Shown: positions 50,849 through 61,233 of the stretch, in pieces
Numbering within the stretch: position 1 is the stretch's first letter
Layout of the letters: each line of letters opens with the position of its first letter
Assembly: GCF_042453785.1 (NCBI RefSeq)
Contig: NC_091669.1
Location: 11,544,501 to 11,608,500 of the forward strand
Length of the DNA: 64,000 nucleotides
Source: Malus domestica
Lineage: Eukaryota > Streptophyta > Magnoliopsida > Rosales > Rosaceae
Direction of reading: 5' to 3'
Made by a program: the position numbers and the translations under genes
Notes under the pieces: model-generated
Database searches by the model: none
What the model was told of the DNA's origin: nothing
Seen by the model: the letters and a program-made list of their open reading frames with translations, nothing else

Positions 50849-52180
50849 TCCTCTTGGGCGAATATAATGCTTATATTGTCATAGTCGTGAATTCAAACCG
50901 TTGATTTGTTGAAGCAATGTCTCCCATCGAAAATCTTATGAAGTTAAATTTAGTCTCACATTAGAAACCTTATGAAGATAAATTTATTTTATACTGAATG
51001 ATTTCACTACTAACTTTATTGTAGCCTTTTGATAAAAAAAAATTAAAAAAAAAACCCACACGTATTGGAGGACACGTGATTAAATTGAGAGTAACATTAA
51101 TGTTGATTAGTAATGGGTCATTAGACTGTCTCTAAAATTTGACTTAAGTTATTTTTGACAAAATATCTAATCTAAATTTACGGTGTAACAACATAAACAT
51201 ATATTTAGATTTTTAAGTCTAAAAACATCATTACTCTCTTACTAAACTCATATGCCACCCACGATGGTTTCTTTCTAGTTTGCTTATGGCAAAGTAAACA
51301 GAAAACGTCCCTTGCAAGTGTTGCTTTTGCTTAACATGACCTGCACTACGGTAAAGCTTGACCTTTGTGCAAGGTATTAGGATCATTGTCAAAGATTTAG
51401 GCACACAAATACAAGATTTGTCGATAAACATACTTATCATAGGCTGCTTATAGCATGATTAAAGACTAATAAGATCTTAGCCTCCAGTAATTTTATACAT
51501 AATAGTCTCAATCAAAGACATTCCCACCACCCATGCACAAATGGGGATTATGGTAGTAACAATCAAGAACGGCCTTTATTTGGAACCAAAGCATAAAGCT
51601 AAAAATTTGGATTAATAAATTAATCCACATAGGTATATTTCGAATCCAATTGGTCAAAAGTGCAAGCCATAGGATAGGATTTTAGACCGTCCACTTTAAG
51701 GACTTATTTCACCAATTCAGCTCACTTTGTTCATACATGGTGCCCCACATAAAGATCCATAATACACACACATATATTTTGTAACTGAAACGACAAATAA
51801 AGGCTAGTTGGATCATTATTTAAGGTAACATTTTCTCTACACTGTTTAGAAGAACAAAGGTTTTTATTTTTGTGAGTTTGATGATGTATTTGCATGAGTC
51901 CTACTACTTTTTAATCGTGTGTTTTAGTATATAAATAAATAGAATATATTATGTCCGATCAACTGTAAAATTATATGTGTGAAATTTTATGCTATCTTCT
52001 AGATGTTTTACTTTTTCCAGTAGCAGCCCAAACCAAAAAGCTTTAAAAAAAATATTAAAAAAAAAAAAACATGATTGACCCTTTTGGTAATTTGGGTACA
52101 TCCATACTAGATAGTTATATCTTTTAATTTGATCGATATTGAGGGAAGAATCGGGCATACAATCTCATATATAAAATAAA
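50849..52180. other. Upstream of the PPR gene
   Basis: AT-rich DNA with no supported gene. The first few hundred bases should contain the PPR promoter. No repeat with definable ends is seen before the MITE at 52181. Confidence 0.35.
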
Positions 52181-52335
52181 AGGAAAACTAATGAAAAAGG
52201 TTTGGAAACTTTGAGTTTTAATGATAAGGACAAAATAAAGAGTAAAGTGAATAGTACCATGATTGACTTTTTAGTGTAAAAATATGGTTTTTCGTTAAAG
52301 TGAACAGTACCGGATGCTTTTCGTTAAAATTCCCT
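52181..52335. mobile_element. Short MITE, copy 3 of the three-copy family
   Basis: 155 bp with the perfect 8-bp flanks AAAATAAA (52173-52180 and 52336-52343). It is an inverted copy of 26171-26326: GGAAAACTAATG at one end and GTTAAAATTCCCT at the other, with GTGAACAGTACCGG inside. Confidence 0.8.
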
Positions 52336-52440
52336 AAAATAAATGCTTATCCACCCTGAGGTACAACTTTCTTGTTAATCCTTTTTTTTTTCAAGGGTTT
52401 ATTTTCATAGCTGAATTTGTAATACTACCGTCTTCCTCTG

Positions 52441-52638
52441 GGAATTGGATCCTCTCATGAGCAGTAGATCAGGATCCTCCTGATCCACTAACACGAGCCG
52501 TTGGATTTTGATCCAACGGCTACAATTATTATAACTTTTAGAGGGACACCTGTTTGTAGCCGTTGTATCAAAATTTAACGATCCATGTTATTGGGTCAGG
52601 AGGATCCTGATCTCCTGCTCACGAGAGGATCCAATTCC
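52441..52638. mobile_element. Foldback MITE A (MULE-like, 9-bp TSD)
   Basis: 198 bp. Left GGAATTGGATCCTCTC and right GAGAGGATCCAATTCC are perfect inverse ends, and the arms continue inward through AGATCAGGATCCTCCTGA. Flanks are CTTCCTCTG and CTCCCTCTG, a 9-bp duplication with one mismatch, as for Mutator-like elements. Confidence 0.82.
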
Positions 52639-52669
52639 CTCCCTCTGAACAAGTTATATTAACTTAGAA

Positions 52670-53165
52670 GTAAGGTATAAAATATCGATGATATCAGAAG
52701 TATCGGTAGTCCAAAAACACAGAAATTTCGATGGAAATATCGGGATAGTATCGATATCGATAAAAATTGAATAAAAACCACGGAAATTGTAAGAAAAATT
52801 TGAAAATTTTTATTGAAACTTTGCAGAATGTTTATTTAGTCAATTATCTATTAGTTTATCACAAAAATTTGGAAGGAAATGCATTGCATGATAGATATAA
52901 CTGATTTAAGTTGATTATATAGCGAGCTGGAAAACATTGTGAGTGTAGAAAATATGTAGTAATTAATGAAAGAAATTTAAACACACCATAATCATTTATA
53001 TATAATGAATTAGTACAATATTTTACACTTTATACATTGCATGGTAAGATACATGATTGACTTAGCAAGGTCTAAAATATCGATGATATTGGAAATATCG
53101 GTAGTCTAAAAAAATATCGGTAGTCCAAAAACATGGAAATTTTTATGAAAATATTAGAATATTAT
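52670..53165. repeat. Direct repeats with ATATCGATGATAT words
   Basis: A segment starting GGTATAAAATATCGATGATA (about 52674) recurs as GGTCTAAAATATCGATGATA (about 53070). Both are followed by AGTATCGG/AATATCGG and TAGTCCAAAAACA. They are about 400 bp apart. The nature of the repeat is unknown; short LTR-like or satellite-derived sequence is possible. Confidence 0.55.
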
Positions 53166-53251
53166 GGATATTTTAGATCATGCTTAGAAGACATGTTCTA
53201 CAACACCACACCTGCAAGGCTGCAATGTTGGTCGGTTGGTTGATGGTTACT

Positions 53252-53450
53252 GGATCAGGATCCTCTCCTGAGCAGATGGAGAGGATCCTCCTGACCAGGC
53301 CCATCGGGCCGTTCATTTTTTATCCAACGGTTATAATTATTATAACTTTAAGAGGGACTCCCTGTTTGTAACCGTTGGATAAAAAATGAACGGCCCGATG
53401 AGCCTGGTCAGGAGGATCCTCTCCATCTGCTCAGGAGAGGATCCTGGTCC
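53252..53450. mobile_element. Foldback MITE B (MULE-like, perfect 9-bp TSD)
   Basis: 199 bp, nearly perfectly palindromic. GGATCAGGATCCTCTCCTGA at the left mirrors TCAGGAGAGGATCCTGGTCC at the right, with arms of about 80 bp. It is flanked by ATGGTTACT at 53243-53251 and 53451-53459. The near-identity of its arms suggests a recent insertion. Confidence 0.9.
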
Positions 53451-53459
53451 ATGGTTACT

Positions 53460-54040
53460 CAGATAAAATGGTGTCAAACTTCAAAAAGAAGAGGCAGAGA
53501 AAAAGGAGGAAGGCAAAATGCACACATCACCACCATCATTACAATCATCACTTAACAGCCCACAAACCCAAAACTAAATTCCAAATAATTCCTCCCCCCT
53601 CTTTTCCTTTTTCCTCAACCTTCTTCTCTGCCCCACCTTTTGCCTCCTTTTCCACCCCTCCCTCCCTCCCTCCCCCGCTTCCACCTCCCTACACCTACAC
53701 CTCTCTCTTATACTATATATATGTGTGTGTGTGAAAATATTTTTTAAGGGTATGACAATTGAGACAAAGGGTTCAAAGACCTCTTCTTTCAACAACATCA
53801 TTGATCTTCTCTAGTTTAAGTATTATTTGCTCCTCTTTCTTTCCTTCTTTCTTTCAAACCGAACAAACAAAGTAGAACTAGATTAGATCACAAGAAGCAG
53901 AAGAACAAGAAGTCATCAAGGAGAAGAAGAAGAAGATTCTTTCTTTCAAACCAAACAAATATAGTAGAACTAGATTAGATCAGAAGAAGAAGAAGAAGAA
54001 GTCATCAAAGAGAAGAAGTAGAAGTAAGCAAAGGCACCAA
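53460..54040 (+). promoter_or_regulatory. Promoter and duplicated 5' leader of the X8 gene
   Basis: A pyrimidine-rich stretch (53596-53706) is followed by the TATA-like CTATATATATG at about 53714. The leader contains a tandem duplication of about 92 bp (53845-53936 and 53937-54025): each copy has TTCTTTCTTTCAAACC, GTAGAACTAGATTAGATCA and GTCATCAA followed by GAAGAAG repeats. The coding start follows at 54041. Confidence 0.6.
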
Positions 54041-56917
54041 ATGGGTGGAAGGTTTATTTATCCTATAACTCTAATCTCCTGCTTGTTACTCCTATTGGGT
54101 ATTTTCTTCTGTTCAGGTGACTTCCTTTGTCTTGTTGTGAACTTTGAGTTGCATCCTTTACAATTTTATATTTAGTTTTTCTTATTTATGATTTGTTATG
54201 ACAGCATCTATCATTCTGTTTTGTTAATTAATATATATTTGGTAATAATACCATTTGCTTCTTTTTCTTTTTTTGCTTTGTTTCTTTCTGCCTTTGACAA
54301 GTGAATTTATATTCTTCCCCTCTTCCCCATCAACTTTCGGCTCACTAATAATCCATGTCTGCATTTGAATCTCTTTTTCTAGGTCAGAGTTTGGATTGAG
54401 AGATAAGAATTTTTTATGAATATATGTAATGTCCTAGGTCAGAATTGTGTCATTTCAAATGTGGCTCTTGTTCTTTGTTCATAATTTAATGCTTTACAAA
54501 TAATGCTGCTTATCAATTGTGTTCTGTTTATTATATTTCTTTCTTTAAGTTAGACATTTTCTTTTTGTGGATGAAAAAGTTCCATTAATTTCTCACCCAT
54601 CTAGATATAGTTTTTTTTCATGATGCTTTCTCCTTTTTCTTTTGTTTGTTTCCTCAGTCAAAGTAGCGGGGTTAGAGTACTATCTATTTTCAAATTTTCA
54701 TGAAGCTTAATGATCAATTTAAATTTTCCTCTTATAGTTTTTACTTTGTATTTATTTTAAATTTCTTGTGATGCTTGGAGGAATCGGATCCGCTCTGGAC
54801 CTTAGTGTTCAGAGCCTAGGGATCATATCATCTGGACCGTTGATTGGTGTGTAAAAAAAATCAGAGCCATTGGTTTTTATGTGGTGGGCCAGGAAAATGA
54901 GTTAATGGGACCGTTTAATTGAATTTGTACAGCCCAGATGAATTGATCCCTAGGTTCTTGACACTAAGGTCCGGAGCGGATCCAATTCCGTGCTTGGATA
55001 GGATAACGCATGTAATTTAAGGTATGTACGAAGGTCATTGTGATTAAATTTTGTATTTTGGGAGGATTATAAGAGATTGGACATGAAGGAAACTTATTTC
55101 TTTTCTTTTTTTGGTAAAAGGAAACTTATTTCTATTGATCCTACTATTTTGTGAGGATGGTAAGGGAAAAGTTTTTTTTTTTTCACGAGTTATCCACCTT
55201 CTATCTTTAAATTGGACAAAATTTATTCATTTTTTTCTTCAACATACCTTGAATACGGTGAATTGTCTAATCCAATAATAGGCTCCAAACCTGTCCCAGT
55301 GGAAAAAGATGTCATCTCACTCAAATAAACATTTTGGGAAAGCGATTCTCTCCGGATCCCTTCCTTCTAATCCACCAAATCAGAGAATCAGTGTCATTGA
55401 AATTTAATCCAATAGCTACAAACAGAGGTTCACTCTAAAAGTTATAATAACTTCAGCCGTTTGATCAAATTTTAATGATACGGATCCACTAATTTGATGG
55501 ATTAGAAGAAAGATATCCGGAGAGGATCCTTTTCCCATTTTGTTAACTTTTTGCTTCTTCATTTCCTTCGAGCATTCACATGAATGCATTTTGAAAACAG
55601 CAGTCTTTCAAATCTTGGTAAGACCCCAGTTGGGTAACACCCTATACTGCGGTAAAGTCACTGAACTTTTCAGTTTTTACTATCTTCTTTAAAGTCCAAA
55701 CAGAAAACTTTATTATTTACTCCTATTTCCAAATTAAGGATAAATTGTTCAACTAGTTGTGATGGCTTGTGAAACTATTAGTTTATAGGGTTTTGATTTT
55801 ATTTTGGAACCTGGAACCACAACCCAATTCAGATTTGGCACCATTCTTTCAATGCTCATAAAGTGCAGAATACAAAAAAAGTAAAGCTTACTCTAGTTTT
55901 GATTTTTCTAGTACAGGTTTGAGTGTGACAATAAAGGAAAAGAACATTGGACACATCAAAGAAAAAGACCAAGAAAATAAAGGGCTGAAATTCCCTGAAA
56001 CCCTAATTTCCACCACCCAAAGGGACATCACTACTCCAATAACAACAGTTCCTACAATAACTACCACAAATCCCACTTCATCAACACCAATTGTGAACCC
56101 TAATTCAAATCCAGCTGATTCAACTGTCCCTGTCACATCCTCCCCTAGCATGACCCCATTTCCTACAACAACAACAACACCATCATCACCTGCATCCACT
56201 GGTTCAAGTTGGTGTGTTGCTAGCCAAGGTGCATCACAAATGGCATTGCAAGTTGCTTTGGACTATGCTTGTGGCCATGGTGGCACTGATTGCTCAGAAA
56301 TTCAGCCGGGACGAAGCTGTTACAACCCAAATAGTGTCCGGGATCATGCTTCTTACGCATTCAATAACTATTATCAGAAGAAACCAGTTCCAAATAGCTG
56401 CAACTTTGGTGGAACTGCTATGATCACTAGCACTGACCCAAGTAAGTCACCATTTTATACTACCGTTTGTAAACTCTACGTCATCCTGCAAGAGACTTGT
56501 AGCTCAAGTTGTTAAAACCGTCTATCCTTCACCCGAGATCCTGTTTTCAATTAAAAAGATTTGTCACGTTTTTCTTCTTTCCTTCTAAATGATCTCTGGT
56601 TTTGCAACAATGTTCTCAGGTACAGGGTCTTGTCAATATCCGTCTACTAGGTAATTTACTCTCTCATGTTTTCGTACCACCTTTTTCATTTAGAAAGATA
56701 AAAATTAATATTTGTATATTCACATTGCGTCTGCAGCACAAGTTCATCAGTCTTGAACACAACAAATACTAGTGGCTCAACTGTGTTTGGTGCGGTCCCG
56801 TCAGGCCCTACCACCTCAGCAGCAACAGTAGATGCAAACACACCCAGCCTGCAAAATATTTTGTACATTATGGCATGTTTGATGGTGTTTTTACGGCCTA
56901 TTTTTAAGTTGAGATGA
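54041..56917 (+). CDS. X8-domain GPI-anchored protein (PDCB-like)
   Basis: A cell-surface callose-binding-type protein, probably at plasmodesmata. Coding exons are 54041-54116, 55917-56441, 56620-56650 and 56737-56917; they join in frame to 270 residues. A signal peptide covers about residues 1-26 (MGGRFIYPITLISCLLLLLL then GIFFCSG). A long Thr/Pro/Ser-rich linker follows to residue about 120. The X8 (CBM43) domain at 124-207 starts WCVASQGASQ and has all six cysteines (125, 144, 151, 160, 187, 205). A Ser/Thr-rich stretch and a hydrophobic tail (ILYIMACLMVFL) fit GPI attachment. The linker before X8 is longer than in PDCB1-3, so it may be a broader X8-GPI family member. Intron 1 is 1.8 kb and contains two foldback MITEs. 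The stop codon is 9 bp from a Harbinger-type MITE. Confidence 0.9.
54780..54989. mobile_element. Foldback MITE C in intron 1 of the X8 gene
   Basis: 210 bp. Left GGAATCGGATCCGCTC mirrors right GAGCGGATCCAATTCC, with further pairing through GGACCTTAGTGT. Flanks ATGCTTGGA and GTGCTTGGA form a 9-bp duplication with one mismatch. Confidence 0.82.
55337..55535. mobile_element. Foldback MITE D in intron 1 of the X8 gene
   Basis: About 199 bp. The left GATTCTCTCCGGATCCCTTC mirrors the right GATATCCGGAGAGGATCC. Both flanks contain CATTTTG, probably the remains of a target duplication. The interior word AAAGTTATAATAACTT also resembles the centres of MITEs A and B (ATTATTATAACTTT). Confidence 0.75.
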
Positions 56918-56926
56918 ATCTTGTAA

Positions 56927-57863
56927 GGCCATTTCCAACCGATGGCTGGCCAGAGGGCTCGTTTTAGCCCTCTGGCCCTCCAAGATTCTCTAAGATATTA
57001 ATATTTTAATGAACAGTACAGGGCCATATTTGCCTCCGTCTCCAACCGAGGGCCAGAGGGCCAGAGGGCTCGTTTTAGCCCTGTCACAAAAAACCGTCTC
57101 CAACCGAGGACCAAAGGGCCATAGGGCCAAACATAATTTATTATTTAAAAACTACAATTTAAATTCAAATCTAACGGCTAGGTGACGTCAACATGATATT
57201 AAATGTTGTTAAATGTTTTTAAAAATGTTGTTTAAGTTTCATGTTGTTAAATGTTTTTTTATGTTGTATAATTTGTATGTTGGTTAATGTTATTTAATGT
57301 TATTTCATATTGTTTAATGTTGTTTCATGTTACTTAATTTAATTTAATGTTGTATAAATGGCCTAGGAAAAAAATAGAATTGAAAAAAATTATGAAACAA
57401 ATTTTGTGAAATAGAAGTTATAGGAAATAAAATATGAATCAAATTTTGTAAAATAGAAGTTATAGGAAAAAAATAGAATTTAAAAAAAATTGAAACAAAT
57501 TTTGTAAAATAGAATTGAAAAAAAATATGAAACAAAATTTGATTAATATGAAAAGGAAAAAAAAAGGGAAAAAAAAAAAAGGCCTAATAATACAACGGCT
57601 AGTAGCCGTTGTATTAAAAAACATTCAAACTATTAGTGTCGGTTATAACCGACACTAATAGTAGAACTATTAAAAAAAAATAAAACCTGTTTAATGCTGT
57701 CGGTTTTAACCGACAGCAATAGAAAACATTAAAAAAAAAGCCCTCTCCGATCCCGTGGGGCCCTCCCAGATTCCAGAGCCCTCTGGCCTAGCCCTCGGTT
57801 GGAGACGGTTTTAAGGCTATTTTCGGCCCTCTGGCCATCTGGACCCTTCGGTTGGAGATGGCC
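56927..57863. mobile_element. PIF/Harbinger-type MITE just after the X8 stop codon
   Basis: 937 bp with TAA on both sides (56924-56926 and 57864-57866), the TWA duplication of PIF/Harbinger. The ends are GGCCATTTCCAACCGATGG and CCCTTCGGTTGGAGATGGCC. Blocks of GAGGGCTCGTTTTAGCCCT and TCTCCAACCGAGG repeat inside both ends. The centre holds GTGTCGGTTATAACCGACAC and a TGTCGGTTTTAACCGACA variant. It is non-coding, and it lies where the 3' UTR of the X8 gene should be. Confidence 0.88.
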
Positions 57864-57866
57864 TAA

Positions 57867-58694
57867 TAGATATGCCAGTGGGTTCTTACCGAGGAGAGAG
57901 ACCTAGGTAGAGAGAGAGAGCATAAGTGATGGATTGTCACACCGCGGACCTCGGGTCTCGGGTCCAGAGCGTCTCATGAATTCTTGTAGGCCTGCAACCA
58001 TAAGGGTTTTTGTTTAGTTTGAGAGCAGCAACATATATACATATTGAAACAATCTTTGACCATTTGTAAAGGGGAATGGAAATTTTGATTGGGACTTGGA
58101 AGATGGTATAGTTAACGGCCTTTGCTGGCTTGGGCTTTTGATCTAGAGTCTACACCAGTAACCACCTCCAATAAACTCCTCAAACCATTTTTCATTTTGC
58201 AACATAAATTTTGGGGTGTGGTCATGGACTCATAAATCTTGTACTTCCTATCGTGCTATCATTATATTGACAAATTAACAAACACAATATTGATCAAAAA
58301 ATTAAAACACAAAATTAACAAAAGATCAACAAATGCATTGATTATTACTATTTTCTAAAAACTATTCATCCATGCACCTGAGGTCCTGTATTCTCGTTGT
58401 CCTTACTCAGTATCGCTTGAATCAAAAACAAAAATCCGTAATACCAAATAATCTTCATATCCTTCATTACTTTTCCATCAGATACAAAAATAGGTTAGGT
58501 ACATACGTAATTTTTTTCTTTGCCCACTTTTAATATAATTGTATGTGGAGCACATGGGAGGGACCCCTAAACATATACAAACCAATGTCCACTCATATTT
58601 GCTTCATCTCATTATTCTGTCTTGGTTTTTCGTTTCTTATCCATCAATCACTTTGTTTCCTTTTTCCTTTCCTTTCTGACACTTTCTCTCTACA
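57867..58694. other. Intergenic
   Basis: No gene. A GA tract lies at about 57890-57920. Near 57937-57975 there is 'gaccTCGGGTCTCGGGTCc', a short local duplication. Nothing else is definable. Confidence 0.35.
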
Positions 58695-58796
58695 ATGGAG
58701 GACCAACAATCCCTCTTCCAACCCCTCATCCATGGAAAACCAGTAAACCCTATTTCAGAAAACGACCATGCTATTAATGCGCCGAACAGTGGTATC
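58695..58796 (+). pseudogene. 5' remnant of an unidentified gene cut by a TRIM element
   Basis: An ATG in a good context opens MEDQQSLFQPLIHGKPVNPI, then SENDHAINAPNS, and stops being open at the retroelement insertion at 58797. Beyond the element (from 60192) no single frame continues for long. I cannot name the protein. Confidence 0.4.
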
Positions 58797-60191
58797 AGTT
58801 GAATATCAGAGTGCGCAACGAACGAGACTAACAAAATTATAGAAATATTATTAAACTAACTGAGAATGCCGGAACGGCTACAAAACCCTAAGAGACTACA
58901 TTGTGAATAACTTATATTCTACGAGCTACAAAGCACCATATATATAAAGAACTAACATAACCCTAATAAGCAAGAAAACGAAACCCTAATACTAATGGGC
59001 TAAGCCCAAATTCAAACAATAAAATAAATAACTATTTTCCAACACCCCCCGTCAAACTCATGGCGGTATACGACATGGGTTTGCAAACAAGCAGATGCGG
59101 ACTGGCTCTGTTAGGCGGACTGGCTAACATGCAAACTTAACTGGACTTGACTTGACTTAACTTGACTTGACTTGCGAACTGGCAAACTTGACTTGATTCT
59201 TGACTTGACTTTACTTGACTGGCAAACTGGTTCTTGATTCTTGATTCTTGACTTGATTCTTGATTATAGCTGGCAAACTGGTTCTAGTTCAAACTGGCTA
59301 GTGTTGAGAGTATGGAAAGAACTCGTCACTAAAAGGACGAGATTTTCATATCTCTATTGTAGCAACGAACAAACAAACACAAATAGCATCACTCGAGTGG
59401 TCACAATTCTAAGTACTTGAATGACAATCACAAAACAATCTCAAACAAACCAACAACTCGTGTGGCCCAAAAACAAACTTAACTATGTTTTTTTTCTTCT
59501 TGCCCGTGTGGGCCTTAAACAAACAACCAAAACTAATTTCTTTTCCTTTTTTTTCCTTCTTATTTTCTTTTCCACTTTTTTCTTACTTCCCTTTTCCTTT
59601 TTTTCATTTTTTCTTCTTTCTGGACTGACGCCATACACCTCCAGCATTGGTGCGGTGGCGATGCGAACAAACAACGACAAGCGGGTGGTTCTAAGGCAGC
59701 AGGTACGGCAGTGGTGTGGTGGATTGCAGGCAACAGTCTGGTGCGGGTCGAGATCGTGAGTATAAGGGTGCGGAGGAGGTTCTGATTTCCAGGCTTGCAG
59801 AGTGGTGCAAAAACGACGAGCAAGAATAGGGTCTGTGCAGGCTTGCAGCAACAGATCAGATTATGGGTTGGAGTACAGGCGGTGGGACGACACAAGACAA
59901 GCAGATGGTGAGGCAGGATCAGACCAAGGATTGAATCTGCTCTGATAGAATATCAGAGTGCGCAACGAACAAGACTAACAAAATAATAGGAATATTATTA
60001 AACTAACTGAGAATGGCGGAACGGCTACAAAACCCTAAGAGACTACATTATGAATAACTTATATTCTACGAGTTACAAAGCATCATATATATAGAGAACT
60101 AACATAAACCTAATAAGCAAGAAAACGAAACCCTAATATTAATGGGCTAAGCCCAAATTCAAATAATAAAATAAATAACTATTTTCCAACA
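58797..60191 (-). mobile_element. TRIM-type LTR retroelement, complete, 1.4 kb
   Basis: Direct terminal repeats at 58797-59044 and 59947-60191 are about 95% alike by eye. They are bounded by the 5-bp duplication GTATC (58792-58796 and 60192-60196). On the minus strand the LTR starts TGTTGGAAAATAG. The polypurine tract GACGGGGGG abuts the 3' LTR at 59044-59053. TATCAGAGCAGATTC next to the 5' LTR (about 59932-59946) is a shortened initiator-Met primer site. The 0.9-kb interior has (GACTT/GGCAAACT)-type simple repeats and no gag or pol, so it is non-autonomous. Confidence 0.88.
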
Positions 60192-60965
60192 GTATCCTCA
60201 TTCGTTTTCTCTCGTTGGACCACTCGTAGTCTATACAAACCACGAAGCATCCAAAGGGTTTAACATAAGCAACGTAAACGATGCCGAAGACTCTGTCGCC
60301 TGCCGACGCTTCGACCTCCTCTACATCTGCAACGACAAAGCCTCATTATCTTCGACGCTAGCAATTTCGTCGAACACCTTTTTTACTCTAACAACGATCA
60401 TCATGATCATCATCCCAAGAAGCACGTAAACCAAGTCGTTTTGAGGATTTCTAGCATGAGCTCGCCTTCCTCTAACATTGATGAATAACTTATATAGCAC
60501 ATGTACACCGATATTGGAGTGATTGTCCACTTCTTGCCCAACAAAGAAGTTGGCCATTTTTTCCTTCAATAAGGCCTTCAATCATGGAACATGCCGAACA
60601 TGCATTGGACTTGGCCATCCTACGTGGCATGACGCGTGTCTGGATATGGGACGGCAAGGCCCGCGCTCCACCGGAGCTTATAGACGGCATGGTGGAGTAC
60701 GCAAGGATGGTGGCTGAACGCTCATTTGGTCACATGAAAAGTTACGGCACAGTCACTAGCACCAAACAGCCGGAGTGTGACAAATTCTGGTGGAAGGGCA
60801 AGGACCCTGAAGTGGTGGCGCAATTTCATCCAACGGCTGAACGGGGCTGTGAAGGACAAGTGGCACGATCGGATGGTGGCTGATGCATTAGGCATGCATT
60901 GCAATATTTTTGTGGATCATATAAATTTTCTAATTACAGCTTTTGAGAGTCGGTGGATTTAAATT
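60192..60965 (+). pseudogene. Frameshifted fragment of an unidentified gene
   Basis: At 60584-60845 the plus strand reads EHAEHALDLAILRGMTRVWI and on through ELIDGMVEYARMVAERSFGH to DKFWWKGKDPEVVAQFHPTA. After a frame change near 60843, the next frame continues AVKDKWHDRMVADALGMHCN, then FVDHINFLITAFESRWI and a stop at about 60960. This looks like one protein broken by a small indel. The family is not recognised and its link to the 58695 remnant is unproven. Confidence 0.4.
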
Positions 60966-61015
60966 TCAGTGGGTGTTTTGTTTTCTGTTCTTCTTGGTGT
61001 TATATATAGTGGAAT

Positions 61016-61233
61016 CCGGATACCTGGCAGATCCTCTTTGTAAGGATCCCAGAAATATATAAATCATATCTGTTTATCGTACATTATACGATAAAAAATT
61101 ATTTTAAATATTTTTATTTAAAATTAAATACAAACAGTACCTGACAAAAACTAATCACACGATATACGATAAATGTATACGATTTATGAAACCCTAGGAT
61201 TCTCACCAAAATAATCCGAAGAAGATCCTGTTG
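61016..61233. mobile_element. MITE, second copy of the family at 40030-40215
   Basis: It shares CGTACATTA, TTTTTATTTAAAATTRAAYA and TGACAAAAA with the first copy, in the same order. Ends read CAGATCCTCTTTGTAAGGAT and CCGAAGAAGATCCTG. Boundaries are approximate. Confidence 0.55.

Noticed and set aside
59483..59895. Minus-strand frames inside the TRIM element
   Set aside because: They show no gag or pol features and fall in a simple-sequence pyrimidine region.
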